DNA of 64,000 nt from Reichenbachiella faecimaris (GTDB lineage Bacteria; Bacteroidota; Bacteroidia; Cytophagales; Cyclobacteriaceae): NCBI RefSeq assembly GCF_900176375.1, contig NZ_FWYF01000001.1:1126449-1190448 (forward strand), given 5' to 3'. The notes beneath the pieces were generated by a model that was given only the letters and a program-made list of their open reading frames with translations, ran no database searches and was not told where the DNA came from. A program made the translations under genes and the position numbers. Of the stretch, positions 47,201 through 55,585 are shown in pieces; position 1 is the stretch's first letter; each line of letters opens with the position of its first letter.

Positions 47201-47428
47201 TTGATTTTTGAAACCAGTCGCCAAGCACAATTCCTAATTCCTATGGCCATTGCAGTGGCTTACGGAATCATGGTAGCAACCGTCCTCACACTCATCATGT
47301 TGCCTTTGATGTTATCCACAGGCAACACAGTAAAAGTACATGCCATCTGGCTATGGACAGGCCATAAGCCAACAGAAGAAGAAGTAGAACGAGCTGTAAA
47401 AGAATTAAAAGTTGAAAATGAAAATTAA
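44285..47428 (+). CDS. RND efflux transporter permease, pump 2
   Basis: The proton-driven pump of 1047 residues with twelve TM helices. N-terminal KSSFFPLVESRDITINVTYP and SPQEMEEGI match pump 1 closely, and the TM4 Asp pair is at the same residue numbers (397-398) in GILVDDGIVIAENIY. The second half has IGIVVNDGLVLIGKMN. Close parallels along the whole length show an origin by duplication. The 3' end overlaps the TolC start by 11 nt. Confidence 0.95.
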   Translation: MYKIIDHFIKYPIAGWVIVIAFTFLGTFGFLNLKSSFFPLVESRDITINVTYPGASPQEMEEGIILKIEDNIRGLVGIDRFTSTSSENSASVRIEVLKGYDIDAVLADVKNAVDRIPSFPVGMEPAIISKGIFITEAVTMAISGQNIPLTALKTMAREVETDLKNLEGISQVEVTGYPEEEIEIAINEDKLRAYDLTFQQIANAVSSTNILVTGGTIKTAHEEYLIRVSNRKYHGDELDHIIVKATESGELVRLKDIAEVRDRWSETPDRSYFNGESSVRIQVNATISEDLIDVADKTKGYIDDFNESHDNVQINITRDSSITIVQRSELLLRNGVQGMLLVLFFLAIFLKPRLAFWVAFGLPIAFFGMFMFAGYFSVTINVLSLFGMIIVIGILVDDGIVIAENIYHHYEKGKSPIQAAVDGTMEVIPAITSAILTTLVAFSTFFFLEGRIGEFFGEVSTIVILTLGISLVEALIILPSHVAHSKALSKEQKTYVFNRYADQFMGWIRDKVYAPVLLFFLNNRVLGFAIPIFLFFLTIGSIGGGIIRVTFFPQIASDRISVSLKMPQGTHESITDSIISHIENVAWELGKEFDTQQDGDAIENMVRRMGPGTSTASLNINLLAGENRNFPSHEMSSALRERVGEIHGAESVVFGSGGNFGGKPISMALLSDNIEELKAAKKIMKDYLQANPLVKDIEDNDPQGIKEIKITLKDEAYAMGFRLNDVISQVRSGFFGFQAQRFQRRRDEIKVWVRYDKEERSSIKNLDDMRIVNSSGDRVPLTEIANYEISRGEISINHLNGKREIRLEGDLKDPKTSATDIMNEVKAEMLPKLKAQFPHVTPVFEGQNREAGKTTASAAAVLPVIIFSIFVIIAFTFRSISQPFLLLLMIPFSLIGVAWGHWIHDFPINILSFLGIIALIGIVVNDGLVLIGKMNAYLKEGRPYQQALLDAGKSRFRAIFLTSITTVAGLTPLIFETSRQAQFLIPMAIAVAYGIMVATVLTLIMLPLMLSTGNTVKVHAIWLWTGHKPTEEEVERAVKELKVENEN

Positions 47429-48740
47429 CAAACTCATATATGTAGTTGTCGGGCTCATTTGGGCAACAACTGAATCTAAAGCTCAGGAAATCCTGACAAA
47501 AGCAGATGCTGTATCCATTGCATTAGAAAACAATTTTGATATTAGAGCGGCATCCAATGATTTGGAGATTTCAGAGAATAATGCAAAAATTACAAACAGT
47601 GGTTATTTGCCTAATGTTTCGGGCACAGCTGGTACAAGTCAAACACGTACTGATTCTGATCTGACTTTTTCGGATGGATCAAGTATCGTGAACGATGGTG
47701 TTAATAGTTCGGGTTCAAACGCTTCCCTCAATATGGATTACACCATTTTTGATGGTTTTGGAAGAAAGTATGATTACAAGAGATTGCAAGAAAATTACAA
47801 TCTCAGTGAAATTCAGGCACGTGCTGTTATGGAAAACACACTGGTGAATCTTTTTATTTCTTATTATGAAATTGCCCGTTTGACTGAAAACGAGCTGAAT
47901 CAGAAAGAAACGCTGGATATATCCAGAGAAAGGTGGCTTCGCGCCAAATACAGTTTTGAGTTTGGACAAAACAGTCAATTAGACATTCTTAATGCAGAAG
48001 TAGATTACAATACAGATAGCATCAATTATCTCACGATTGTACAGCAACTCAAAAATGAGAAACGCAATCTCAACCTATTATTGGGTAGAGATGTCAGTGT
48101 AGACTTTGGCGTGGACACATTGCTTGCTTTCGAGAATAATCTAGACTACCAAGCACTGGAAGCTTCTGCCAAAGAGAAAAATGCAGCATTAAATGTGGAG
48201 CAAGGCCTACTCAGAAATTCTCAATACAATATCAAGGTGGAGAATTCAGCCATCATTCCAAAAATCGGGATCAATTCCTCCTATGGCTGGAATAATAATC
48301 AATTTGCTCCAGGTAATTTCTTGTCAGAATCTACTTCAACTGCCTTGAATGTGGGCGCCACATTGACCTGGAATATTTTTGATGGTGGACGCTCAAATAC
48401 TCAACGTCAAAACGCCAAACTGGCTATGGAAAACCAGCAGATCAATGTGGAGAGAACTGAACTTGATTTGGAACGACAAATACAAAATGCGTGGACGGTA
48501 TATCAAACCGCACTTTTTGTCATGCAGGCTGAGCAAAAAAACTTGCAGACCAATCATCTCAATTTTGATAGATCAAAAGAACAATATGGCTTCGGATTGA
48601 TTACTTCGATTGAGTTCAGACAGGCTCAGTTCAACTTACTAACTGCCAATTTGAATTTCAACCAGGCAAAATACAGTGCTAAGAATGCTGAACTCGTATT
48701 GCTTCAACTGAGCGGCACCATTCTGGATGCCAAATTCTAA
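47418..48740 (+). CDS. TolC-family outer-membrane efflux protein, pump 2
   Basis: The outer-membrane channel of pump 2, about 440 residues. The signal peptide ends near ESKAQE. Two TolC repeats are visible: AVSIALENNFDIRAASNDLE and, near residue 290, SYGWNNNQFAPGNF with NVGATLTWNIFDGGRSNTQR. The ATG at 47418 is taken, 11 nt inside the permease gene. It is last in the operon and is followed by a hairpin. Confidence 0.92.
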   Translation: MKINKLIYVVVGLIWATTESKAQEILTKADAVSIALENNFDIRAASNDLEISENNAKITNSGYLPNVSGTAGTSQTRTDSDLTFSDGSSIVNDGVNSSGSNASLNMDYTIFDGFGRKYDYKRLQENYNLSEIQARAVMENTLVNLFISYYEIARLTENELNQKETLDISRERWLRAKYSFEFGQNSQLDILNAEVDYNTDSINYLTIVQQLKNEKRNLNLLLGRDVSVDFGVDTLLAFENNLDYQALEASAKEKNAALNVEQGLLRNSQYNIKVENSAIIPKIGINSSYGWNNNQFAPGNFLSESTSTALNVGATLTWNIFDGGRSNTQRQNAKLAMENQQINVERTELDLERQIQNAWTVYQTALFVMQAEQKNLQTNHLNFDRSKEQYGFGLITSIEFRQAQFNLLTANLNFNQAKYSAKNAELVLLQLSGTILDAKF

Positions 48741-48754
48741 ATAAGATAAAGACA

Positions 48755-48791
48755 TATCAAGGGTTAGTCCCCAACCGTCTAACCCTTGATA
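48755..48791 (+). terminator. hairpin terminator after the pump 2 operon
   Basis: A perfect 13-bp stem (48755-48767 with 48779-48791) with an 11-nt loop. No clear T-tract follows, so termination is inferred from position after the last gene of the operon. Confidence 0.65.
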
Positions 48792-48859
48792 ACTGCGATT
48801 CGTCACAAAAATCAAACTTGTGATTGGAGATGCCGTTAGTCCCGCCAACTACTCAATTT

Positions 48860-50071
48860 ATGAATAAAGGTCAACTCAACGCTAGAATCATTCTCTTCTC
48901 TCTATGGCTATTGATGTTTGCGGCTAGCAGCCAATTTTTCATTATGTCACCTATTCTCTCTCAGATAGGCGAACAATTGAATATTGCAGAAGCACTTAGA
49001 GGCACCCTCATCACAGCTTACGCAATCACGTTGGGAATAGTAGCTCTGATCACTGGACCCATCTCAGATCGCGTGGGTCGTAGAAAAATACTTCTTATAG
49101 GCGCTGGTGCCATGTCCCTTTCCTTGCTTACACACCAGTTGGCATTTGACTATTGGTCCATGTTAGGATTTAGAATGCTAGCAGGCTTTGCAGGCGGCAT
49201 TCTCACTGGATCTTGTGTGGCCTATATTGGAGATTATTTTCCTTGCGAAAAAAGAGGTTGGGCCAATGGGGTCGTAGCTACAGGAAGTGCGGCTGGACAA
49301 ATCCTAGGGATACCAGCAGGAACGATTCTTGCCGGAGAAATTGGTTTTTTCGCCCCGTTTCAATTTTTTGGATTCGTAATGGTGTTTGCTTTCTTTTTAA
49401 TCTTGTTTAAGGTACCTCAACCAAAAATTGACAACTCCAATTGCCCTTTAAACCTAAAACATTCTATCAAAAAATACTGGGAGATCCTACACGTTCCATC
49501 TGTCAAAACCATTGCCATGGGATACCTGTTAATGTTCCTGAGCATCTCTTCGTTTATCGTGTATTTTCCCACATGGTTGGAAAACTCCTTTCGAGCCAAT
49601 AGTTATGATATTGCTACATTATTTTTAATTGGTGGATTGGCCACAGTATTTACAGGGCCAATATCTGGAATGATTTCAGACAAGACTGGCAGAAAGCAAA
49701 TCATCATTTTCTCCAATCTTCTCCTTGTGATTATCATGCCCATGTGTGTGTTTTTTCTCAATATGAATTACGAAATGTACTTCGCAGTTTTCTTTATCAT
49801 CATGCTGCTGATTGTGGCTCGGATGGTACCTTTTCAAGCTTTGGCCTCAGAAGTGATTCAGGACAATCAGCGTGGACGCATGATGAGTATGACCATTTCC
49901 ATAGGTCAGTTGGGCATGGCTCTAGGCTCTGCGCTTGCTGGGTTTATCTATACAGACATTGGATTTATAGGAAATGCCACACTGGCAGCCTTAGCTTCTT
50001 TCCTTATGGCCTTTTTGATCCAGAAATATATCCCTGAAGAAGGTCTGGCTATTCAAGAATCTAAGGGCTAG
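48860..50071 (+). CDS. MFS transporter
   Basis: A major facilitator superfamily carrier of about 403 residues with twelve TM helices. Motif A is in GPISDRVGRRKILLIGAG between TM2 and TM3, and its weaker copy GMISDKTGRKQII lies between TM8 and TM9. Start at the ATG at 48860 (MNKGQLNARI); TTG and ATG codons 30-36 nt upstream would add residues overlapping an unstructured leader. The substrate is unknown. It resembles drug or metabolite exporters of the DHA1 type. It follows the efflux pump operon, past a hairpin. Confidence 0.88.
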   Translation: MNKGQLNARIILFSLWLLMFAASSQFFIMSPILSQIGEQLNIAEALRGTLITAYAITLGIVALITGPISDRVGRRKILLIGAGAMSLSLLTHQLAFDYWSMLGFRMLAGFAGGILTGSCVAYIGDYFPCEKRGWANGVVATGSAAGQILGIPAGTILAGEIGFFAPFQFFGFVMVFAFFLILFKVPQPKIDNSNCPLNLKHSIKKYWEILHVPSVKTIAMGYLLMFLSISSFIVYFPTWLENSFRANSYDIATLFLIGGLATVFTGPISGMISDKTGRKQIIIFSNLLLVIIMPMCVFFLNMNYEMYFAVFFIIMLLIVARMVPFQALASEVIQDNQRGRMMSMTISIGQLGMALGSALAGFIYTDIGFIGNATLAALASFLMAFLIQKYIPEEGLAIQESKG

Positions 50072-50094
50072 TCTGGCTATCCTAATGATAGGAA

Positions 50095-50166
50095 CAAATC
50101 CCCTAGCCCCCTTTTTTCTAAGGGAGAATAAGACACCCTCTTGGTGACTAAGGTCGGGGGGATTGA
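50095..50166. repeat. C-rich intergenic inverted repeat (REP-like)
   Basis: The outer arms AATCCCC (50097-50103) and GGGGATT (50158-50164) are inverted. Inside are CCCTT/AAGGG and CACC/GGTG pairs. It lies between convergent genes (MFS transporter and aldehyde dehydrogenase). Similar C-run/G-run intergenic elements are frequent in Bacteroidota genomes (general knowledge). It may also terminate transcription. Confidence 0.4.
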
Positions 50167-50182
50167 CCAACAAACTACGCAA

Positions 50183-51625
50183 CTACAATTTGATGCAAAC
50201 ATTCTGAGGCTCAGTGAAAAATCGTAAAGCTTCAAAGCCTCCCTCTCGACCTACACCTGATTGTTTCATGCCACCAAATGGCGTTCGCAAGTCCCTGAGC
50301 AGCCAACAATTGACCCAAACTATACCGCTTTTGACCTGATGTGACACTCTATGTGCTCTTTTGAGATTTTGCGTCCAAATGGTAGCCGCCAAGCCATAAG
50401 ACGTAGCATTGGCCATAGCCAATACTTCATCTTCTGTATCAAAAGGCATAATGGTGACCACAGGTCCGAAGATTTCTTCCTGATTCGTTCGGCAATCATG
50501 ACTCAATCCTTCAATAATGGTGGGTGCTATAAAATATCCATCAGCACAATCACCTTCTACCATTACCCTGTCACCTCCTGCTAGCACTGTGCCTCCTTCT
50601 CCCTGAGCCAATTTGATGTAGCCCAGCACCTTATTCATGTGAGCCTCTGAAACTACTGCTCCCATTTTAGTTTGATCATTCAGAGGATCTCCAACCTTCA
50701 TTTTCTTTACTTTCTCTACAAAAGCATTTTTGAATTTTCCGTAAATCGGACGCTCCACAAAAATTCGAGACCCACACAAACAGATCTGACCTTGATTTGC
50801 AAAAGAAGAGCGAAGCGTAGTTTTCAACATATCATCAAAATCGCAATCAGCAAAAATGATATTGGGGTTCTTGCCACCTAATTCCAGTGATAATTTTTTG
50901 AACATGGGCGCTGCAGTTGCTGCAAGCTTCTTACCTGTCTCTGTACCTCCAGTGAATGAAATCAAAGGCACATCTTTATGCTCTACAATAGCCTGACCAG
51001 CTTTGTGACCATAACCATGAACGATATTTAAAACCCCATTGGGCAAACCAGCTTCTATGCAAAGTTTGGATAGCAAATAGGCTGTCATGGGGGTGACTTC
51101 AGTAGGCTTGGCCACGACTGTGTTCCCTGCTGCCAATGCAGGCGCAATCTTCCAGCTGAATAAATACAGTGGCAAATTCCATGGCGAGATACATCCAGCT
51201 ACGCCCACAGCTGATCTTTTGGTATAATTTATAGCTGTACCTTCCATGTAATGAGACTCAGCAGCGAAATGTTGAATCCCACTGGCATAAAACCTGAAAT
51301 TGGAAGAAGCTCTAGGGATATCTACACTTTTGGCTAGGCTCAAGGGTTTGCCATTATCTATGGACTCTGCTTTTGCTAACTCCTCTAGATTTTCGTCAAT
51401 CAGATCAGCAATTTTGTTAAGTATATGAGCCCTGGTCTCTATTCCGCAAGTAGACCAGGCAGGAAATGCAGCTTTAGCAGCAGCTACGGCCAATTCCACA
51501 TCAGCGTGGTCGCTATCAGGGATTTGCGAATAAACTTGTCCCTTGGAAGGGTTGATATTATCTATGTATTTTTTGGAAATTGGAGCTACAAGTGCACCAT
51601 TGATATAATTTTCAATTATTTGCAT
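50183..51625 (-). CDS. NAD(P)-dependent aldehyde dehydrogenase (semialdehyde type)
   Basis: A cytoplasmic aldehyde dehydrogenase of about 480 residues. The start at 51625 (MQIIENYINGAL) matches the family and avoids overlap with the upstream SDR gene. Marks: SPWNLPLYLFSWKIAPALAAG, FTGGTETGKKLA, LELGGKNPNIIFAD with the general-base Glu, and NQGQICLCGSRIFVE with the catalytic Cys. The sequence is closest in style to 2-hydroxymuconate or 2-aminomuconate semialdehyde dehydrogenases. With the adjacent SDR this could belong to kynurenine or aromatic breakdown (inference); other genes of those pathways are not in the window. Confidence 0.9.
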   Translation of the reverse strand: MQIIENYINGALVAPISKKYIDNINPSKGQVYSQIPDSDHADVELAVAAAKAAFPAWSTCGIETRAHILNKIADLIDENLEELAKAESIDNGKPLSLAKSVDIPRASSNFRFYASGIQHFAAESHYMEGTAINYTKRSAVGVAGCISPWNLPLYLFSWKIAPALAAGNTVVAKPTEVTPMTAYLLSKLCIEAGLPNGVLNIVHGYGHKAGQAIVEHKDVPLISFTGGTETGKKLAATAAPMFKKLSLELGGKNPNIIFADCDFDDMLKTTLRSSFANQGQICLCGSRIFVERPIYGKFKNAFVEKVKKMKVGDPLNDQTKMGAVVSEAHMNKVLGYIKLAQGEGGTVLAGGDRVMVEGDCADGYFIAPTIIEGLSHDCRTNQEEIFGPVVTIMPFDTEDEVLAMANATSYGLAATIWTQNLKRAHRVSHQVKSGIVWVNCWLLRDLRTPFGGMKQSGVGREGGFEALRFFTEPQNVCIKL

Positions 51626-51644
51626 GGGTTGCTTTGGGTTAATG

Positions 51645-52433
51645 CTAAATGCAGCCAGTTCGGCCACCATCCACTGGTATACTCACGCCATTGACGTAGG
51701 CTGCTGCTGGAGATGCCAAGAATGCTGCCGCAGCTGCAGCTTCCTCCGCTCGTCCAAATCGGCGAGCTGGCGTTTCCATTTTCATAGCTGTTATTACCTC
51801 CTCTTCAGTTTTTCCAGTCTTTTCTGCCTTGGACTTAACTATACCTTCTAATCGAACTGTATCTGTAAAACCTGGCAACACATTATTGACTGTGATCCCA
51901 AATTGTCCCAGCTCCAAGGACAGTGTCTTTGCCCAGCTAGCTACAGCCCCTCGTACAGTATTGGATACCCCTAGTCCAGGAATAGGAACATATACAGAAG
52001 TGGAAATGATGTTAATGATTCTTCCGAATGCCTTCTCTTTCATCCCTGGCACTAGTGCCTGAGCAAGTAAGTGATTGCACTCCAAGTGCGCCGTCATTGT
52101 ATCCATAAATTTAGCATAAGGCTCATCAATGATCTGTCCTCCTGCGGGCCCTCCCGTATTGTTAACCAAAATTTCAGGGGATGCATTTTCTTTCAAGTAC
52201 TCTTCAATTTTGCTTTTTAGCTCGGCAGGGTTACTAAAATCTGCTTGCAAATATTGGTGTACTTGTTTGTGTGCTGTGGACAGTCTTGCTTTTACTTCTT
52301 GCAGCTTGGATATATTGCGTGCCACAAGTGTCACACTTGCACCCAAATGTGCGAGTTCCTCAGCAATAGCCTTTCCAATTCCTTGCGTACTGCCACAAAC
52401 GAGTGCAGATTTTCCTTCTAAATTTAAGTTCAT
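51645..52433 (-). CDS. SDR-family oxidoreductase, atypical active site
   Basis: A short-chain dehydrogenase/reductase-fold protein of 262 residues with the nucleotide loop CGSTQGIGKAIAEEL and NNTGGPAGG. The typical YxxxK catalytic motif is not seen. After ISTSVYVPIPGL the sequence reads SNTVRGAVASWAKTLSLELG, where Ser-Asn and Arg occupy the region of Tyr and Lys. This SNxxR form recurs in an SDR subgroup, whose activity is not established to my knowledge. The gene lies 19 nt upstream of the aldehyde dehydrogenase in the same direction and is probably co-transcribed. Confidence 0.85.
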   Translation of the reverse strand: MNLNLEGKSALVCGSTQGIGKAIAEELAHLGASVTLVARNISKLQEVKARLSTAHKQVHQYLQADFSNPAELKSKIEEYLKENASPEILVNNTGGPAGGQIIDEPYAKFMDTMTAHLECNHLLAQALVPGMKEKAFGRIINIISTSVYVPIPGLGVSNTVRGAVASWAKTLSLELGQFGITVNNVLPGFTDTVRLEGIVKSKAEKTGKTEEEVITAMKMETPARRFGRAEEAAAAAAFLASPAAAYVNGVSIPVDGGRTGCI

Positions 52434-52518
52434 TTTTTGGCGTCATTTAAAAACAGTAAATATAGCCATTATGGCCCTTGACTTGAGAATAAAATATATT
52501 TTTGTCCTCACATTCAAA

Positions 52519-52929
52519 ATGAAAATACCAATCAAAATATCTATCATCCATGCTGTGATGGGGCTGCTCACATTCGTAGTTTTTCTACAAACAGGCTGGT
52601 ACATGAAAACGAATGAGATTGGCAATCTGTCTGATGCGCAGCGCATGATTTATCGTGCAGGTCATATATATTTTCTTTTTAGTGGCTTGCTCAATTTGTC
52701 CATTGGCATGCAATTGCAACTATCAGAAACCACTTGGAAAAAGACTGTTCAATATTTAGGTTCCATTTTACTTTTATTGTCTCCTTTGATCCTTTTGCAT
52801 GGGTTTTATCAGGAGGCCAATCTGGGACAGATTGATAGAGGTATGACTAGTATAGGTGTATTTTCCTCTCTGGCTGGCATGGGATTACATACGCTGATAT
52901 TTCTAACTGGATTTCTGAAAAAATCATAA
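52519..52929 (+). CDS. four-TM membrane protein, unknown function
   Basis: A 136-residue protein with four TM helices (starting ISIIHAVMGLLTFVVFLQTG). The start is the ATG at 52519; the open frame extends upstream only across the divergent SDR gene. MIYRAGHIYFLFSGLLNL and a RGMTSIGVFSSLAGMGLH stretch are the most distinctive parts. I do not recognise a named family. It stands divergent to the SDR/aldehyde dehydrogenase pair. Confidence 0.7.
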   Translation: MKIPIKISIIHAVMGLLTFVVFLQTGWYMKTNEIGNLSDAQRMIYRAGHIYFLFSGLLNLSIGMQLQLSETTWKKTVQYLGSILLLLSPLILLHGFYQEANLGQIDRGMTSIGVFSSLAGMGLHTLIFLTGFLKKS

Positions 52930-53007
52930 GGCCGACCGATCAAACCTTTCTTTGACCAACCATTACATCTTTTGATCATTTTAATTTCATAGTTTTATTT
53001 TTGCCAG

Positions 53008-53520
53008 ATGAGTAAACTGCACTTTATTTTAATCATCCTCTGCTCCTGGAGCAGCATATCCTTCGCTCAGGATAAATATGCTGCAGACGTAACGAGTGAA
53101 AATGCTATCATCAGTGCCTTGTACGAAAGTATATCTGGCCCTAAAGGCGAGCGAAGAGATTGGGACAGACTGCGATACCTCTTGACCCCTGAGGCCCGGC
53201 TCATTCCAACCCGTCCTGCATCAGAGACCAAACGTGTCCCCTGCTACCTGACCTTGGATGATTTCATCAGGCAAGGCGATCAGTGGCTGGTAGACAATGG
53301 TTTTTATGAAGAAGAAATCGCTCGCACTACTGAGTCTTTTGGATTGATCACACATGTATGGAGCACTTACCAGTCCAAGTGGACACCAGATGGTAAACCG
53401 TTTGCCAGAGGCATCAATAGTATTCAATTGATGAACGATGGGGAACGTTGGTGGATCGTCAATCTTTACTGGGCTGCAGAAACTGATGACCATCCATTGC
53501 CAAAAAAATATCTTAAATAG
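53008..53520 (+). CDS. secreted NTF2/SnoaL-like protein
   Basis: A 170-residue protein with a signal peptide (LILCSWSSISFAQ). The mature part looks like an NTF2-like alpha/beta cone: an N-terminal helix ENAIISALYESISG, then LRYLLTPEARLIPTR, and C-terminal strands GINSIQLMNDGERWWIVNLYW. Such proteins bind small ligands or act as isomerases; no catalytic residues can be assigned. It is convergent with the AraC gene. Confidence 0.75.
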   Translation: MSKLHFILIILCSWSSISFAQDKYAADVTSENAIISALYESISGPKGERRDWDRLRYLLTPEARLIPTRPASETKRVPCYLTLDDFIRQGDQWLVDNGFYEEEIARTTESFGLITHVWSTYQSKWTPDGKPFARGINSIQLMNDGERWWIVNLYWAAETDDHPLPKKYLK

Positions 53521-53521
53521 A

Positions 53522-54301
53522 TTACTCCAATACCAAGTGACTATTAGCAAAAACGTCTGAAGGTGAGAAGCCGAAAGACTCTTTAAAAGTTTTGCTATAA
53601 TGAGAACTATCCGAAAAACCAGACTGGTGAGCCAACTCCGTCAAAGTCTTTGTGGTTCTGATCAGATCGAATGAAGCCAACAGTCGCTTCCAAAGCTGCA
53701 TTCTACGATAAGATAGTCCCGTTTCTTCTTTGAAAAGGTGCTGAAATCTACTTTCTGACAAGCACATTTCACTAGCCATTTCACTCAAGGGGATAACTTC
53801 CCTGGTATGTCTGTCCAGATATTGCAAAGTAGCCAATACCCTCTTATCCATTTGATGTTTGGTTTTAAGACAACGACCATTAAATTCTGCCATTGAATTA
53901 ACGCAGGCACTTAGAAAAGTTTTCTCATTGATTTCGTTTTTGAACAAATCTTTTGCAAACATCCTTAAGTAGTCAACCCACTCTTCTTGAAATTCCTGAA
54001 CAGGTGAATGGGTCAAATGCTTGGCCAAAAAGTGCCCGACTGTACTAGCAGGATTGAGCAAAAAAATTAAAACTGACTTTCCTTTGCTGTCCAGTTGATG
54101 GGGGATTTGAGGGTGTATGATCAGGGCGTCAGAAAAAATTTTACCATCCTCAGTCTCCATCTCAAATTTATCATCAATACCTATAGTAAGCTGAAGTGCA
54201 TAGTGCTGATGAAAAGCATTATCCTCAACTTTACCTAAGTAAATGCCAGAGTCTCCTGCTTTAAATATTAAATTCTCTTGCTCGATCAATTCCAAAATCA
54301 A
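53522..54301 (-). CDS. AraC-family transcriptional regulator
   Basis: A 259-residue regulator. The N-terminal half is a cupin-like ligand domain (HQHYALQLTIGIDDKFEME). The C-terminal half has the double helix-turn-helix of AraC proteins: IPLSEMASEMCLSESRFQHL, and TLTELAHQSGFSDSSHYSKT followed by FGFSPSD. Its ATG overlaps the stop of the upstream acetyltransferase gene by 4 nt. It may activate its own operon; the inducer is unknown. Confidence 0.92.
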   Translation of the reverse strand: MILELIEQENLIFKAGDSGIYLGKVEDNAFHQHYALQLTIGIDDKFEMETEDGKIFSDALIIHPQIPHQLDSKGKSVLIFLLNPASTVGHFLAKHLTHSPVQEFQEEWVDYLRMFAKDLFKNEINEKTFLSACVNSMAEFNGRCLKTKHQMDKRVLATLQYLDRHTREVIPLSEMASEMCLSESRFQHLFKEETGLSYRRMQLWKRLLASFDLIRTTKTLTELAHQSGFSDSSHYSKTFKESFGFSPSDVFANSHLVLE

Positions 54302-54894
54302 CTTAGTTTAAATTCGATAGCCTCGAATTTATCTACTTTTTCGAACTCTTCGGCAAACATCACCCAAACTTGAAATTTTAATCGCTCACCCTGTGCATCT
54401 TTCGGCAATTCCCGATAGGTATATTCATGGGCAAAATTGAGTTTGGCCGGAATGCGTTGACTCGCCACATTTCGAGCATCTATATACAGAAGCACTTTTT
54501 CAATACCCATCTGCTCGAATGACAATTTTGTCAAAGCATAGCTGATCTCTGTCGCATAGCCTTTACCCGTTTTTAAGTGATCCACCCAATATCCAATCTC
54601 AGTAGTACCTTTTCCTCGCCGTCCGAATAAGTTGCTACTCCCCACAAATTCTCCGGTTGACTTTTCAAATACGCCATAGCTGTATTCCCTATTGGAATAA
54701 AAGTCTCCAATCCAGTTACGAATTCGATCACGTTTGGCTTCCAATGGTTCTGGTTCGTCCTTAGCCCAAGGAATCCATGGCATCATGATTTCCAAATTAT
54801 CATCCAAACGCTCCTTGAGTATCTCTGCATCTTCGGGCTGAAAAATTCTAAGTATCAAGTTAGGCGTCTCTATTCGAGTAATTATATTCTTCAT
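54298..54894 (-). CDS. GNAT N-acetyltransferase (RimJ/RimL type)
   Basis: A 198-residue acetyltransferase of the RimJ/RimL-like group. The start is TPNLILRIFQPEDAE; the acetyl-CoA loop is in HLKTGKGYATEISYALTKLS, followed by VLLYIDARNVASQRIPAKLN, the typical arm. It acetylates an N-terminus or small amine. It is translationally coupled to the AraC regulator gene. Confidence 0.93.
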   Translation of the reverse strand: MKNIITRIETPNLILRIFQPEDAEILKERLDDNLEIMMPWIPWAKDEPEPLEAKRDRIRNWIGDFYSNREYSYGVFEKSTGEFVGSSNLFGRRGKGTTEIGYWVDHLKTGKGYATEISYALTKLSFEQMGIEKVLLYIDARNVASQRIPAKLNFAHEYTYRELPKDAQGERLKFQVWVMFAEEFEKVDKFEAIEFKLS

Positions 54895-55082
54895 AAACCA
54901 TTAGATCAATCTCAAAGCAATTAAATAAAAACCACCATACTATATATGGGTTAGCTCATGAATTTATTCTGACCTTCATCATTATGGCTTTATACGATGT
55001 TCATCATTTGGTAACACATATCTTTTTATCCCAATAGACTTTTCACCGTTCTTTGAAATGAAAATCGATTAACAACACAGCT

Positions 55083-55547
55083 ATGGAAAGGAAAAAGAAA
55101 AGTCCTCATGTCACGACTTTGCTTTATAAAGAACGCATTTCAAAAAAATCAAAACTTAAAATTTATCCATCAAGGATCACCCCCTATGTACTAATAGACC
55201 CTGAAAAAGAACTATTTCTCATGAAAGGCAAATCAAGCCCTGAGGACACAGTGAAGTTTTATAATTTAATTTTTCTAGGATTAAAACACTACCCGCTCAC
55301 AGGTAAAAACAGACTATCCGTTCATTTGAGTCTTACTTACTTCAATAGTAGCTCTGCCAAGTGTTTATTTGATTTGATGAAGATTTTCAAACAGATCAAA
55401 GCTTATGGTCTTGAAGTTAAGGTGTCGTGGTACTATGAAGTGGATGACGAAGATATGTTAGAAGCAGGTGAAGACTATAGTGCCATCAGTGGCATCCCAT
55501 TCCATTTTGTAGAGTTAGATATTATAGGTAAAGCAGCTGTTTTATAG
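55083..55547 (+). CDS. SiaC/DUF1987-family regulatory phosphoprotein
   Basis: A 154-residue protein with SRITPYVLIDPEKELFLMKG and the core YFNSSSAKCLFDLMKIFK. In Pseudomonas SiaC a Thr in this loop is phosphorylated by SiaB and dephosphorylated by SiaA to control diguanylate cyclase activity (established for that family). Here the loop reads NSSSAK with Ser at residues 89-91 instead of Thr. No SiaA, SiaB or cyclase gene is adjacent. The N-terminal 30 residues are basic and unusual for the family. Confidence 0.85.
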   Translation: MERKKKSPHVTTLLYKERISKKSKLKIYPSRITPYVLIDPEKELFLMKGKSSPEDTVKFYNLIFLGLKHYPLTGKNRLSVHLSLTYFNSSSAKCLFDLMKIFKQIKAYGLEVKVSWYYEVDDEDMLEAGEDYSAISGIPFHFVELDIIGKAAVL

Positions 55548-55585
55548 TTTATTTTATATCTCAAAAGGAAGGACTAAATTTCAAG

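Noticed and set aside
52129-52518. Upstream extension of the four-TM protein
   Set aside because: It runs antisense across the SDR gene; the ATG at 52519 starts a normal membrane protein.
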